Part shown: piece after piece, positions 33,503 through 41,942 of the stretch
Layout: the number at the start of each line of letters is the position of its first letter
Numbering within the stretch: the stretch's first letter is position 1
Assembly: GCA_033852115.1 (NCBI GenBank)
Contig: JAWSVE010000008.1
Span: 186,001 to 250,000 of the forward strand
Reading direction: 5' to 3'
DNA from: JAWSVE01 sp033852115
GTDB taxonomy: Bacteria; Pseudomonadota; Gammaproteobacteria; Pseudomonadales; Cellvibrionaceae
Length of the DNA stretch: 64,000 bases
The notes under the pieces: generated by a model
Told to the model about the DNA's origin: nothing
Database searches by the model: none
Seen by the model: only the letters and a program-made list of their open reading frames with translations
Made by a program: the position numbers and the translations under genes

Positions 33503-34381
33503 ATCGATTTCTCATAGCTCGCTTTAAATAAACTTGGAATACATAGGGCTATTTCACTTTGATATCTAAAGATTCAAGCCTCTATGTAGTCTAGTTCAGG
33601 TTTGTGAGGGTAATTTAATCGTAGCAATAGAGTCGGACTCATAAGGAGAGAGAGTTTGGGTTGCATCTTCTCTGTCTTATAAAAATATGCCGACGCAAAT
33701 CTGGATCGCATACCGATGCAGATTGACGGCCAGTCTGTCCACTTTATTAATGAACCTGAAAATCGTTCTATAGAGAATATACGTCAATTCGGTTTCGACA
33801 TGATGAAAGTAGTTATCCGGTATTAAAAAATAAAAACACATTGATCGCGGAATCAACTATTTGTATTGAGTCGCTTAATAAAAATAAAAAAATGGTGGAG
33901 AAGTTTGGCGTCTATATCTTCATGGTTTTATTGGTCTAGAGCGACTATCAGTGACCGTAATCAAAAAATATTAGAATTATTAGATTTTTATTGAACAGTT
34001 AACTCAATATCTATGAAGAAAAGAATAGATTTTCAGAAATTGGTCCGAGGGGAGAAAACACCAAAATTAACTAGTTGTCGCTCCAATCAACAGTCGACGA
34101 ATTGCGATTGCGGAAAAGTATGAAAATTGGTTGTAAAAGAAATTACATTTTGACAAGTTGATTTTATCTAATAGTTAAAGAGAACTAGGATGTGACATTA
34201 CTTAATATTTAATTATTTGATTGATTATTAACCCGTGGAATAGTGTGGATTATCAACGCAAAGTGCAATATACCGTCCCCGTTTGATAAGGAGAAAACCC
34301 TGACGTAAGTTTATATTTAGTTACTAATACACAAAGTGTGCTCACATCTAAGGATGTTGTTATCGCTCTAAGGTTTATTTT
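33503..34381. other. AT-rich 880-base spacer
   Basis: No gene of convincing length is seen. The region is clearly more AT-rich than its neighbours. It must hold the promoters of the solute-binding protein (minus strand) and of the BLUF-like operon (plus strand), but no consensus stands out. A 36-codon open frame at 33716-33826 begins MQIDGQSVHFINEPENRS and might be a small gene or a remnant; evidence is weak. Confidence 0.5.
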
Positions 34382-35221
34382 ATGAAACGAGTTGCGTGCT
34401 TGAGCACAATTGTTCCTTCAGCGGCGGACATAACAAATTCTTCCCAAGTTATTGATGTGTTCAATCTAACGAGAATCCTCAATGAGAATCATGGTTTTAC
34501 TGGGGCCTTTATCGTTTACCGAAATTACGTTTTGATTGTTGCCGACGGGAATTCCGAATCACTAGGTAATTTAATATTTAAATTTCGGCAAGACTATCGA
34601 GTATCTGATTGTAGCGTCATTTTCAACCGAGAAATTACCTCTCCTGCGTTTTCAAGCTGGGGGATTAAAGTATTTAAGGGAAGCAAACAAGATCATAAAG
34701 AATTATCAGCCCGTCTCAAGGCTTGTTTAAAAGATGGGCTGCGTTGCGAATCTCCGTTGGATCTAGAACGTATTAATTGCTTCTTTTCGTTAAGTGGGGC
34801 ATCGAGTAGTAAAGTATCAACTTCCACGAACGATACCTTAGGTGCAAAGAGCAGTAAGGTTGAAGAAAAAACACTCAAAGCAGATAACAAAAAATACTCC
34901 ACGAAGTCTTTGTTTATGTCTGGTTGGCCAAAGCCTGGTCAAATTCAACTGAGCCCAAATTTAATTCGCCTATGCGCCCGCCTTGTGGGTAGGTCAATTG
35001 CTTATGATGAAATATTAGCTCTGAATTTCTTTTCGTCCGAAAGCGAGCTGATTGAGCGATTGGCAGAGCTTGATGCATTGGGTCTGCTTAAGCAACGAGA
35101 CAAGCCTGGCGGGGCGACTATTAGCAAAATCAGCGATGCGCCAAAGACGAAAGCAAAATCTACTCATAGCGATCGATTCGGGATGGTGCTCAAAAACTTT
35201 TTAACAGCCACAAGATCCTAA
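34382..35221 (+). CDS. BLUF-fold protein lacking photoactive residues
   Basis: A 279-residue protein. Residues about 1-100 follow the BLUF pattern: a first strand (KRVACLST), the IL-x-x-N-x-x-x-x-x-x-G segment (RILNENHGFTGAFIVYRNYV), a charged helix, and FSSWGIKVFKG, which corresponds to the conserved R-x-F-x-x-W-x-M end. The photochemical Tyr of R-x-x-Y-x-S is replaced by C6, and the Gln of F-x-Q-V-x-E-G is not present (VLIVADGN). Flavin photosensing is therefore unlikely. A Ser/Lys-rich linker (about 135-180) leads to a C-terminal helical domain (about 185-245) that reads like a winged-helix or DUF4388-linked module. It begins a run with a GTPase and Roadblock genes and is probably their input or output partner. 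Confidence 0.6.
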   Translation: MKRVACLSTIVPSAADITNSSQVIDVFNLTRILNENHGFTGAFIVYRNYVLIVADGNSESLGNLIFKFRQDYRVSDCSVIFNREITSPAFSSWGIKVFKGSKQDHKELSARLKACLKDGLRCESPLDLERINCFFSLSGASSSKVSTSTNDTLGAKSSKVEEKTLKADNKKYSTKSLFMSGWPKPGQIQLSPNLIRLCARLVGRSIAYDEILALNFFSSESELIERLAELDALGLLKQRDKPGGATISKISDAPKTKAKSTHSDRFGMVLKNFLTATRS

Positions 35222-35233
35222 AAAAGTTGTTGA

Positions 35234-35830
35234 ATGATTATGGACGCTATATACAAAAAATTAGCAGTTGTTGGCGAAGTTGGTGCCGGCAAAACAGAGC
35301 TAATCAAGGTGATTAGTGAAATTTCGCCATTTGCAACAGAAGAAAAGTCATCTGTTGACATAGGTAAGGAATATACCACAGTGGGTATCGATTATGGTCG
35401 ACTTACACTGGGTAGCGATGTGGCGCTTGGACTTTATGGTCTCCCCGGGCAGAAACGTTTTGCCATGTTATGGGACATGGTGAAGAACGGGTTATGGGGT
35501 CTATTAGTTCTGGTTAAATATGGAGAAACAATAAAAATTGATCAAATTGAGGAGCTAATTAGTCATTTTGATCCGGCTAGTAGCAATCTCCCGGTGGTTA
35601 TTGGTGTAAGTCACAGTGAAAATGCAAATGATGAGGCTCTCGATTCTCTTGTCGAGCATATTCAGAATGTTCTCATCAACTATCAGTTGATTGCTCCAGT
35701 CATACCCGTTGATCCTCGAAATATTGAATCGAATTTGATGCTCCTTGAACTTTTTCTATCACTCAGTACACAAGAAGACGAAGTTGATGAAGACTACAAC
35801 GAGCTTCAAGGTCTGGAATTTAGAGTGTGA
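35234..35830 (+). CDS. Ras-like small GTPase (Gtr/MglA-like, COG2229 type)
   Basis: A 198-residue small GTPase. The P-loop is GEVGAGKT (residues 14-21), with a switch I threonine in KEYTTVGIDYG and a G3-like segment GLPGQKRF (in place of the canonical D-x-x-G-Q). The N-K-x-D guanine-specificity motif is not obvious; VIGVSHSEN stands at its position. Such GTPases in bacteria pair with Roadblock/LC7 proteins, as in MglA-MglB and the Streptomyces conservons. It lies 12 bases after the BLUF-fold gene and four before the first Roadblock gene, so it is the core of a signalling operon. ATG 35240 is an alternative start. Confidence 0.8.
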   Translation: MIMDAIYKKLAVVGEVGAGKTELIKVISEISPFATEEKSSVDIGKEYTTVGIDYGRLTLGSDVALGLYGLPGQKRFAMLWDMVKNGLWGLLVLVKYGETIKIDQIEELISHFDPASSNLPVVIGVSHSENANDEALDSLVEHIQNVLINYQLIAPVIPVDPRNIESNLMLLELFLSLSTQEDEVDEDYNELQGLEFRV

Positions 35831-35834
35831 TTAA

Positions 35835-36224
35835 ATGACAGTAGAAAATTTATACTTACCTTTGTTAAGAGACCTGTTTGGCGCGTGCACAGACGGGAAT
35901 CCACAAGTTGATGTAATCAGTCTGGCAACCTCTGACGGGTTTCCAGTGCTAAGTTACGCTAGTAATCAAGAAAATTTCAAAGAAGATACTATGGCTGCTG
36001 CGGCTAGTACTCTTCAATCGGTTAGTAGTGCTGTAGCTCAACAGATTTTGGGTCGAGAGTTTAAAAGTACATTTATCGAAGCAAAAGAAGGGAATGTGTG
36101 TTTTGTCGCATTGAATATGATGGATAAAGACTACGTATTAGCGATGTCTGCTAGCGGGGATATGAATATTGCGTCCTTGCGCCTATGTATTAATGGGCTT
36201 GCATCAGAAATATCGGCACTGTGA
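35835..36224 (+). CDS. Roadblock/LC7 domain protein 1
   Basis: A 129-residue single-domain Roadblock/LC7 protein: an N-terminal helix, VDVISLATSDGFPVLSYASN, then a helix with AAAASTLQSVSSAVAQQI and the strands STFIEAKEGNVCFVALN. These domains dimerise and act as GTPase regulators (for example MglB for MglA). It directly follows the GTPase gene and most likely controls its nucleotide state. Confidence 0.85.
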   Translation: MTVENLYLPLLRDLFGACTDGNPQVDVISLATSDGFPVLSYASNQENFKEDTMAAAASTLQSVSSAVAQQILGREFKSTFIEAKEGNVCFVALNMMDKDYVLAMSASGDMNIASLRLCINGLASEISAL

Positions 36225-36237
36225 GCTGGCTTATTCT

Positions 36238-36345
36238 ATGAAAAATGACGTAAATAGGCTGGTTCTAGAAAAATACAAGTTGGTACATATCAAAGAACCA
36301 AATATTTTTTTAGCTGGATTTGCTAAATACTTTGACTCAGGGTAG
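36238..36345 (+). CDS. Possible 35-residue small protein in Roadblock operon
   Basis: An open frame of 35 codons starts 14 bases after the first Roadblock gene and fills most of the gap before the second. It starts MKNDVNRLVLEKYKLVH and ends KYFDSG. It has no strong ribosome binding site, and coding cannot be proved from sequence; its size and placement make it worth listing. Confidence 0.3.
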   Translation: MKNDVNRLVLEKYKLVHIKEPNIFLAGFAKYFDSG

Positions 36346-36401
36346 CAACGTATAAGCTTTCAAAATTACAACACACAAAATTATTTTTGAGGAAATATAT
36401 T

Positions 36402-36764
36402 ATGGCTATTAATTTAGATGACTTGCAAGGTATTGACGGGTTTATTGGTGCGGCTATTGTCGACTCCGAAAGTGGGATGTGTCTCGGTACAGTGGGTGGA
36501 GGCAGCGCTATAGATCTTGAAGTAGCTGCTGCTGGAAACTGCGAGGTGGTTCGCGCGAAACGTAAAACGATGGCCGCTTTAAAGTTAAAGGATCGCATCG
36601 AAGATATTCTGATTTCATTAGGAAAACACTATCACCTTATTCGACCCCTAGAGACTAATGATAGTGTATTTATTTACTTGGCGCTAAATCGTTCTCAGTC
36701 CAATTTGGCCATGGCACGCGTTCAATTAAAAGAATATGAAAAAGGTGTTGACCTAGCGGCTTAA
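36402..36764 (+). CDS. Roadblock/LC7-like protein 2
   Basis: A 120-residue protein with the Roadblock-like layout: N-terminal helix IDLDDL-type start, FIGAAIVDSESGMCLGTVGG, then AIDLEVAAAGNCEVVRAKRK and the C-terminal strands DSVFIYLALNRSQSNLAMAR. The ATG at 36402 has TGAGGAA ten bases upstream; the longer frame from 36387 is less likely. With its own leader and a terminator-like hairpin after it, it may also be expressed alone. It is probably a second partner or an adaptor for the GTPase at 35234. Confidence 0.8.
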   Translation: MAINLDDLQGIDGFIGAAIVDSESGMCLGTVGGGSAIDLEVAAAGNCEVVRAKRKTMAALKLKDRIEDILISLGKHYHLIRPLETNDSVFIYLALNRSQSNLAMARVQLKEYEKGVDLAA

Positions 36765-36791
36765 CAATTTTTTCATTATAACCACAATAGC

Positions 36792-36814
36792 GGGGTGAGC
36801 TAGAGGCTCGCCCC
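36792..36814 (+). terminator. Terminator or attenuator after second Roadblock gene
   Basis: GGGGTGAGC (36792) pairs with GCTCGCCCC (36806) around a five-base loop, with one T-G pair, followed by CTTTGTC. The stem is strong but the T run is short. Confidence 0.6.
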
Positions 36815-36844
36815 CTTTGTCGAATTGAATGCTACTGGTATCCA

Positions 36845-37810
36845 ATGCGTGCTGCTAAAATATCAGATTCGGTTGCTGATCATGAAATAGTATCTGGTTT
36901 TGCAGATATAGGCTTGCCTCTCTGCCAACCACTTTGTGCAATGCTAAATGAATCAGCTGAGCATTGCCGCCCTCGTCGTGGCTGTGGGTATACACAAGCG
37001 AGCAGGTTTATTGCGCAGGTAGCAAATAGACCGCGCCAGCTAAGCAGGGGGCATTCGCTCGATTTGTTTAGCGAAGCAGGGCGGAAGTGTCTGAGCCCTA
37101 TATTGTTGTCCGCCCAACGAATACTTGGTCGTGCACCCGTTGATATGCACGAGCTTGAGTCCATATTCGAGGGTCTTGATTCAGAAGATGAGGCTAAACA
37201 GAGCTTGAAATTACTGAGCGACTCATTGCTCGCGGTTCGCAACCAGTGTGTGTTAGAAGAAAGCCGGGTGTTGCTGGATATTTGTTTATCGTTGTTGGGC
37301 GCGAAATTACCAACATTTGAAAGTCACGTATCGCTTACAGAAGTAAATCTATCCATTGGTACTTGTCCGGAAGCGGAGCGGTATTTTTTTGAATTTGCTG
37401 GAGGCCATGTTCGAAGATCCGGTTCATTCAATATTATCGTCAATAGTGAAGATGAACCCATCGCTGTCGAAAAAGTGAATATTGGGGACTCACATTCCTG
37501 CATAACTCTGCGTCCAATCACTTTGAACGACATCATTCTTCCTCCAGGAAGCCTCGTCGGTGTTAGCTATAACGATCTCCCACATTCAGTCGTAAAATGC
37601 GAGCAGACTAAAGGATTGTGGATTCCCTACTCGTTGTGTAGTGGCTTTAGGTTTTTGCGTTTAACGACACTGGCCATATCACCTATCAATCGGGCTCGAG
37701 CATTCACAACCCATTTAGAAAGACAGCTCCAAGATAACCCGTTCTTTGACCCTCTCAATACCACACTCGATGATCTCCGTTATATGGCAGAGAAACAGCG
37801 GAGCATTTAG
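36845..37810 (+). CDS. Unrecognised protein next to GTPase/Roadblock genes
   Basis: A 321-residue soluble protein with no family I recognise. The N-terminal half (about 1-155) is helical and Cys-rich (several of its Cys in PLCQPLCAM and RPRRGCGYT); the C-terminal half (about 165-300) is beta-rich. No membrane segment, signal peptide or nucleotide motif is seen. It follows the second Roadblock gene by 80 bases, across a terminator-like hairpin, on the same strand. It may be an effector or target of the GTPase module; that is inference from position only. The ATG has no clear ribosome binding site. Confidence 0.55.
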   Translation: MRAAKISDSVADHEIVSGFADIGLPLCQPLCAMLNESAEHCRPRRGCGYTQASRFIAQVANRPRQLSRGHSLDLFSEAGRKCLSPILLSAQRILGRAPVDMHELESIFEGLDSEDEAKQSLKLLSDSLLAVRNQCVLEESRVLLDICLSLLGAKLPTFESHVSLTEVNLSIGTCPEAERYFFEFAGGHVRRSGSFNIIVNSEDEPIAVEKVNIGDSHSCITLRPITLNDIILPPGSLVGVSYNDLPHSVVKCEQTKGLWIPYSLCSGFRFLRLTTLAISPINRARAFTTHLERQLQDNPFFDPLNTTLDDLRYMAEKQRSI

Positions 37811-37814
37811 CGCT

Positions 37815-37890
37815 TAAACCAGAGTGAGGCGCAATGGTTTATGCATAGTGCCAATATGATTATTTCGCTGCATAAGGCGATCAACTTATG
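37815..37890. terminator. Two hairpins between convergent genes
   Basis: TAAACCA/TGGTTTA (37815-37841) and CATAAG/CTTATG (37871-37890) lie in the 122-base gap between the unrecognised gene and purK. Neither is followed by a long T run; they are weak terminator candidates. Confidence 0.35.
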
Positions 37891-37932
37891 TGATACCGTT
37901 GAGTCGCCTAAATAATACAAATTGATTGAAGG

Positions 37933-39063
37933 TCAGTTGAGCTTCGCTGCTAGCTCAATCGGCAGTACATTGTTGTCGGCACTTAATTGGTGTATCTGTT
38001 TTAAGAGTTGATCCAATGAGTTGTTGCGAATATTGATATGTCCCACTTTGCGTCCTGGTCTAGGCTGCTTGTTATACCAGTAAACCACGCTGTGTTTATC
38101 CACAAGGTGCATAGGTGGAGCTTCAACGCCGATTAAGTTAACCATGCCTGTCGCACCAGACTCCTCTGGCTTGCCGAGCGCTAATCCTGTAATGGCGCGC
38201 ACATGGTTTTCGAATTGACAGCTACCTTTTGCTGATGATGTCCAATGGCCGCTGTTGTGCACTCGCGGAGCAAGTTCGTTGACGACGACATTATCGCCGA
38301 CGACAAACGCTTCAATTGCGAGAACACCCACATAGTTCAAAGACTCGAGAATTCGCGTGGCATAGCCTTCCATTGTGCTTTGTAGGTGGGATGTCAAATG
38401 CGGTGACGGGCTAACGCTATAACGCAATATACCGTTTAGGTGAACGTTTTCTGTGACGGGATAAAAGACGCATTCCCCCTTCACGTCGCGAGCCGCGATT
38501 ATCGAAACCTCTCGATCAAAATGAATTTTTTCTTCTAAGATCCAAGCCCCGTCATTAGGTCCCTTTGAAAACTCGATGAGATCTGCGCGGTTTTGCAAAA
38601 TATGTTGGTTGCGACCATCGTACGCAAGACGAGTTGACTTTGCGTACACTGGAAATTGTGCAAACTCTTGTGTTGCTGCTTGAGCACGCTCTTCAACAAA
38701 TTGGCTAGGTGCGGTGGGGATCTGCAAGCTTTGCAATAGCAACCGTTCGAGATGCCTGTCACCACACTGTTTAATGGCCGAAGGGCTTGGGTGTACCGGA
38801 CAAAATTTTTCTAACGCGGTCAGCAGTTCGATGTCGACCTGCTCATTCTCGCTGGTAATAACATCGGGGCTACCGAGTGCACGATACACATCGTCTGCTT
38901 TGGCGTGTTCGTTTATCGAAACAATCTTGCCTAAGTGTTCGATGGGTTGAATGTCAGTCTTCTTCGATGATTCAACTAAAAAACTAAAGGTGAAACCAAA
39001 TCGCAGTCCGCTGAGGGCAAGAAGTCGCGCCAGCTGACCGCCGCCAATAATTGCTATTTTCAT
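37933..39063 (-). CDS. purK: N5-carboxyaminoimidazole ribonucleotide synthase PurK
   Basis: A 376-residue ATP-grasp enzyme of purine synthesis that carboxylates AIR with bicarbonate and ATP to N5-CAIR. The N-terminus IAIIGGGQLARLLALSGLRFG is the family's substrate-binding loop, and the C-terminal ATP-grasp part holds EAFVVGDNVVVNELAPRVHN. Length is normal. It lies 22 bases downstream of purE on the same strand; the pair forms a purEK operon. Confidence 0.95.
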   Translation of the reverse strand: MKIAIIGGGQLARLLALSGLRFGFTFSFLVESSKKTDIQPIEHLGKIVSINEHAKADDVYRALGSPDVITSENEQVDIELLTALEKFCPVHPSPSAIKQCGDRHLERLLLQSLQIPTAPSQFVEERAQAATQEFAQFPVYAKSTRLAYDGRNQHILQNRADLIEFSKGPNDGAWILEEKIHFDREVSIIAARDVKGECVFYPVTENVHLNGILRYSVSPSPHLTSHLQSTMEGYATRILESLNYVGVLAIEAFVVGDNVVVNELAPRVHNSGHWTSSAKGSCQFENHVRAITGLALGKPEESGATGMVNLIGVEAPPMHLVDKHSVVYWYNKQPRPGRKVGHINIRNNSLDQLLKQIHQLSADNNVLPIELAAKLN

Positions 39064-39085
39064 TATTTACAATCTACCTACTCGT

Positions 39086-39568
39086 CTACTCAACGTTGAT
39101 GGGAACAGCTTCTGTTTGCTGCGCGCGCCAATTAACCAACCTGGCAAATAAATCTTCGTCGAGCTGTGCCAATATTTGCGCGGCGTAAAGACCCGCGTTG
39201 AAAGCACCGGCGCCACCGATCGCCTGAGTGGCGACTGCAACACCGCGTGGCATTTGTGCAATCGACAGCAAACTATCCATGCCATTGAGCGCTTTGCTTT
39301 GTACGGGAACTGCAATGACAGGTAGTGGGGTGAGTGCTGCCACCATGCCTGGTAGGTGTGCTGCACCCCCGGCTCCGGCGATAATGACTTTGAAGCCGTT
39401 CTCTGCAGCTTTGCTACTAAATTCAAACAATCGTTGAGGTGTTCGGTGTGCCGACACCACTTGTTTATGGAAAGGTATATCCAGTTCTGTCAGCACCGTG
39501 GCGGCTTCTTGCATCGTGGGCCAGTCGCTTTGTGAGCCCATAACGATAGCGACTTGAGGTTTATTCAT
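39086..39568 (-). CDS. purE: N5-CAIR mutase PurE
   Basis: A 160-residue class I PurE that converts N5-CAIR to CAIR. It has the signature MGSQSDWPTMQEA at the N-terminus, VVSAHRTPQRLFEF (with the catalytic His region) and AGAGGAAHLPGMVAALT. Such enzymes form octamers. The operon order is purE-purK, the usual one. Confidence 0.96.
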   Translation of the reverse strand: MNKPQVAIVMGSQSDWPTMQEAATVLTELDIPFHKQVVSAHRTPQRLFEFSSKAAENGFKVIIAGAGGAAHLPGMVAALTPLPVIAVPVQSKALNGMDSLLSIAQMPRGVAVATQAIGGAGAFNAGLYAAQILAQLDEDLFARLVNWRAQQTEAVPINVE

Positions 39569-39608
39569 TGGGTTTCCTTGGTTTTAACGGTAAGGCGTGG
39601 CTGATTGC

Positions 39609-40541
39609 TTAAGCTGTCAGCCACTGTGTTGCAGTAATATAGGTTGGGATGCCTAGTAGTACGTTGAAGGGAAAGGTAATCCCGAGGGAAGAAGTAATCG
39701 ATAGGCTGTGATTAGCCTGGGGTAGTGCCACGCGCATTGCGGCGGGTACGGCAATATATGAAGCGCTTGCGCCTAGAACGGCGAGTAAAATCGCACCACC
39801 TGTTGAAAGGCCGATGGCTATGCCGAGTACACAACCTAACAAGCCGCCAATGAGGGGCATGGCGATACCAAAGCTAAGAATAAAGCCCGCCGAACCTTTG
39901 AGTTCTTTTAACCGGCTGGCGGCCACCATGCCCATCTCTAGTAAGAAAAGGGCTAGCGCTCCTTGGAACAAGTTGATGAAAAGCGGCGCAATAGAATCAA
40001 TCTGTTGAGCGCCAAAGTAGCCAATGAGTAAGGCGCCGACCATCAAAACCATGCCCTGGTTGAGAAACACTTCGTGCAATAATTTGTTCAGCGGGACGTC
40101 ACGGCCTTTGGCGCTGGCGAGAGCAATCCCGACCGCGATGGCAGGTACTTCGAGAAGCACAACAAATAACGGGAAGTAGGGTTCGTAAACAATGTCCTGG
40201 CTGTCGAGTAATGCTACTGCAACAGCATACGTCCCTACGCTTACAGAGCCGTAGTGAGCGGCAATTGAGGCAGCGTCATGTCGCTGAAACTGGCCAATAA
40301 AGTAAAGTATTGGAAACGCTAATAAAGGAAGGGCTAGACCAAATACGATCACCGCAATCGACTGTGGGATAACCGTTGGCGAGCCATGGTTGGCTAACGC
40401 AACCCCACCTTTCAGGCCAATAGCAATCATTAAAAACAGTGTAAGAGTTTGATAAAGGCCTTTCGGGAACTGAATGGGGCTGCCTGCCAGGCGCGCAAAT
40501 ATCCCCAATAAGAAGAACGCTATGACGATGTCGAACGCCAT
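39609..40541 (-). CDS. SbtA-type sodium-dependent bicarbonate permease
   Basis: A 310-residue integral membrane protein with about ten membrane segments, resembling the SbtA family (sodium/bicarbonate symporters first known from cyanobacteria). The segments are FDIVIAFFLLGIFARLAGSP at the start, then GLKGGVALANHG and ALFLLEMGMVAASRL in the middle. Outside cyanobacteria the substrate is less certain, but bicarbonate uptake fits. The small protein upstream overlaps its start by one base, and the divergent LysR gene is likely its regulator. Confidence 0.85.
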   Translation of the reverse strand: MAFDIVIAFFLLGIFARLAGSPIQFPKGLYQTLTLFLMIAIGLKGGVALANHGSPTVIPQSIAVIVFGLALPLLAFPILYFIGQFQRHDAASIAAHYGSVSVGTYAVAVALLDSQDIVYEPYFPLFVVLLEVPAIAVGIALASAKGRDVPLNKLLHEVFLNQGMVLMVGALLIGYFGAQQIDSIAPLFINLFQGALALFLLEMGMVAASRLKELKGSAGFILSFGIAMPLIGGLLGCVLGIAIGLSTGGAILLAVLGASASYIAVPAAMRVALPQANHSLSITSSLGITFPFNVLLGIPTYITATQWLTA

Positions 40542-40771
40542 TAGGCTTTAACCCCTGCAGTTAACCGAGCGGCGAGTTTAGTGTGGGTCGCCTGGTAGTA
40601 TTGGTAGCTGTTAAATGCGATTAATGCAGCGCCGAGGCCAAGCAAGGGAATACCATTCCCGCCAATTGCCAGAATGCCGCTGCCGAGGAGGAGGAGAGCA
40701 ACACCAGTAGCCAAGGCGAACAGCCATTGTCGCTTAGCGTTTAGCAACGTTTCGTCTTGTAGGTAGGCCAT
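40541..40771 (-). CDS. Small two-helix membrane protein
   Basis: A 76-residue protein with two hydrophobic segments (about 16-35 and 38-55) and a basic C-terminus. I do not recognise the family. It directly precedes the SbtA-like gene, with a one-base overlap (TAATG), so it may be an accessory subunit or simply cotranscribed. Confidence 0.7.
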   Translation of the reverse strand: MAYLQDETLLNAKRQWLFALATGVALLLLGSGILAIGGNGIPLLGLGAALIAFNSYQYYQATHTKLAARLTAGVKA

Positions 40772-40841
40772 AGTGGGATCCTCAGCTCGTGATGGGAAGA
40801 AGGTTGGAACATGGCCGCTAGGATGGGGTTTAAGCTGTATA

Positions 40842-40888
40842 GATAAAAATAGATATTATTTATCTTTTGTATAGATGATAATCTATAC
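40842..40888. promoter_or_regulatory. Divergent LysR operator region
   Basis: GTATAGAT-GATA-ATCTATAC (40869-40888) is a perfect inverted repeat containing T-N11-A, the LysR-type core. A second weaker dyad, GATAAA/TTTATC, spans 40842-40864. Both lie between the divergent LysR gene and the SbtA-type operon, as expected for LysR control and autoregulation. Confidence 0.7.
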
Positions 40889-40937
40889 ATATATTTTTGC
40901 TATACAGGCCTTTAGGGCCTGACATGAGGGTGGAATT

Positions 40938-41897
40938 ATGCGCTCCAGATTACACGCACAAATAGGCACATTACGCCAATTGGAAATTGTGCTGGCAGTA
41001 TTCGAGGCTGGCAGTATCAGTGGTGCCGCCGATAGATTATTTTTAACCCAGCCGACGGTTTCAATGCAGCTTAAAAAATTGAGTGATGCCATCGGTATGC
41101 CACTCTACGATGTCATCGGTAAGCAGATTATTTTTACCGAAGCAGGACGAGAGCTGGTGGCAACTGCGCAAGAGGTTCTTGCCGAATTTGAGCGGTTGGA
41201 TATGAATCTAGCGAGCCTGCGAGGGATGGCTTCGGGGACCTTAAAGTTGGCGGTGGTGACGACATCGAAATACTTTATTCCTCACTTGCTAGGGCCTTTT
41301 TGTCGCCGTTTTCCCAAAGTAGATATTCGTTTAAAAGTGGGTAACCGCCAGCAGATTATTGACCGTTTACGGCGGGGTGAAGATGACTTTTATGTATTTA
41401 GTCATCCGCCTTCTGATATAGACGTCGAGAGCATTGAGTTTCTTAGTAACCCTCTCATTGCGTTGGCGCAGAAAAATCATCCTTTGTCGAAGAGGCGCCA
41501 GCTGCGCTTGCGTGATATTGAAAGCGAACCATTCCTAATGCGTGAGTCAGGGTCCGGTACTCGGTTGGCCATCGAAGATTTTTTACGACAAGAAAACATT
41601 GAACTTAACGTGCGTATGACAATGGAAAGCAATGAAGCAATTAAGCATTCAGTAATGGCCGGCCTTGGGATCTCCATTTTGTCTGCACATACGCTAACCT
41701 TTGGTGGTAAGAGCGGGTTGTCTCAGTTGAATGTACAAAAACTACCCATTAGCACGCACTGGTATTTTCTTTGGTTGAAAGCAAAGCAGCCTACAATCAT
41801 TGCGGAAGAGTTTTTGCATCACGTACAAACCGAAGGCAAAGATATGTTGCTTAAGGAGCTGCGTAAAAGCGGTATCTCCGACCGGTTTTTAAAGTAA
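40938..41897 (+). CDS. LysR-family transcriptional regulator (CbbR/CmpR-like)
   Basis: A 319-residue LysR-type regulator. The N-terminal winged helix-turn-helix (about residues 10-70) reads LRQLEIVLAVFEAGSISGAA and TQPTVSMQLKKLSDAIGMPL; the rest is the two-lobe effector domain. The sequence resembles the CbbR/CmpR/RbcR group that controls carbon fixation and inorganic carbon uptake. With the SbtA-type permease divergently encoded, control of bicarbonate uptake is likely. AGGGTGG lies about five to ten bases before the start. Confidence 0.9.
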   Translation: MRSRLHAQIGTLRQLEIVLAVFEAGSISGAADRLFLTQPTVSMQLKKLSDAIGMPLYDVIGKQIIFTEAGRELVATAQEVLAEFERLDMNLASLRGMASGTLKLAVVTTSKYFIPHLLGPFCRRFPKVDIRLKVGNRQQIIDRLRRGEDDFYVFSHPPSDIDVESIEFLSNPLIALAQKNHPLSKRRQLRLRDIESEPFLMRESGSGTRLAIEDFLRQENIELNVRMTMESNEAIKHSVMAGLGISILSAHTLTFGGKSGLSQLNVQKLPISTHWYFLWLKAKQPTIIAEEFLHHVQTEGKDMLLKELRKSGISDRFLK

Positions 41898-41916
41898 TGC
41901 CGTTAGTATCACATCG

Positions 41917-41942
41917 ACGCTTAAATAAACGGGTTTAAGCGT
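41917..41942 (+). terminator. Hairpin after LysR gene
   Basis: ACGCTTAAA (41917) pairs with TTTAAGCGT (41934) around an eight-base loop. There is no T run, so it is only a possible terminator. Confidence 0.45.

Noticed and set aside
33716..33826. 36-codon frame in the AT-rich spacer
   Set aside because: No ribosome binding site, no known family, and chance frames of this size are common; mentioned only in the spacer entry.
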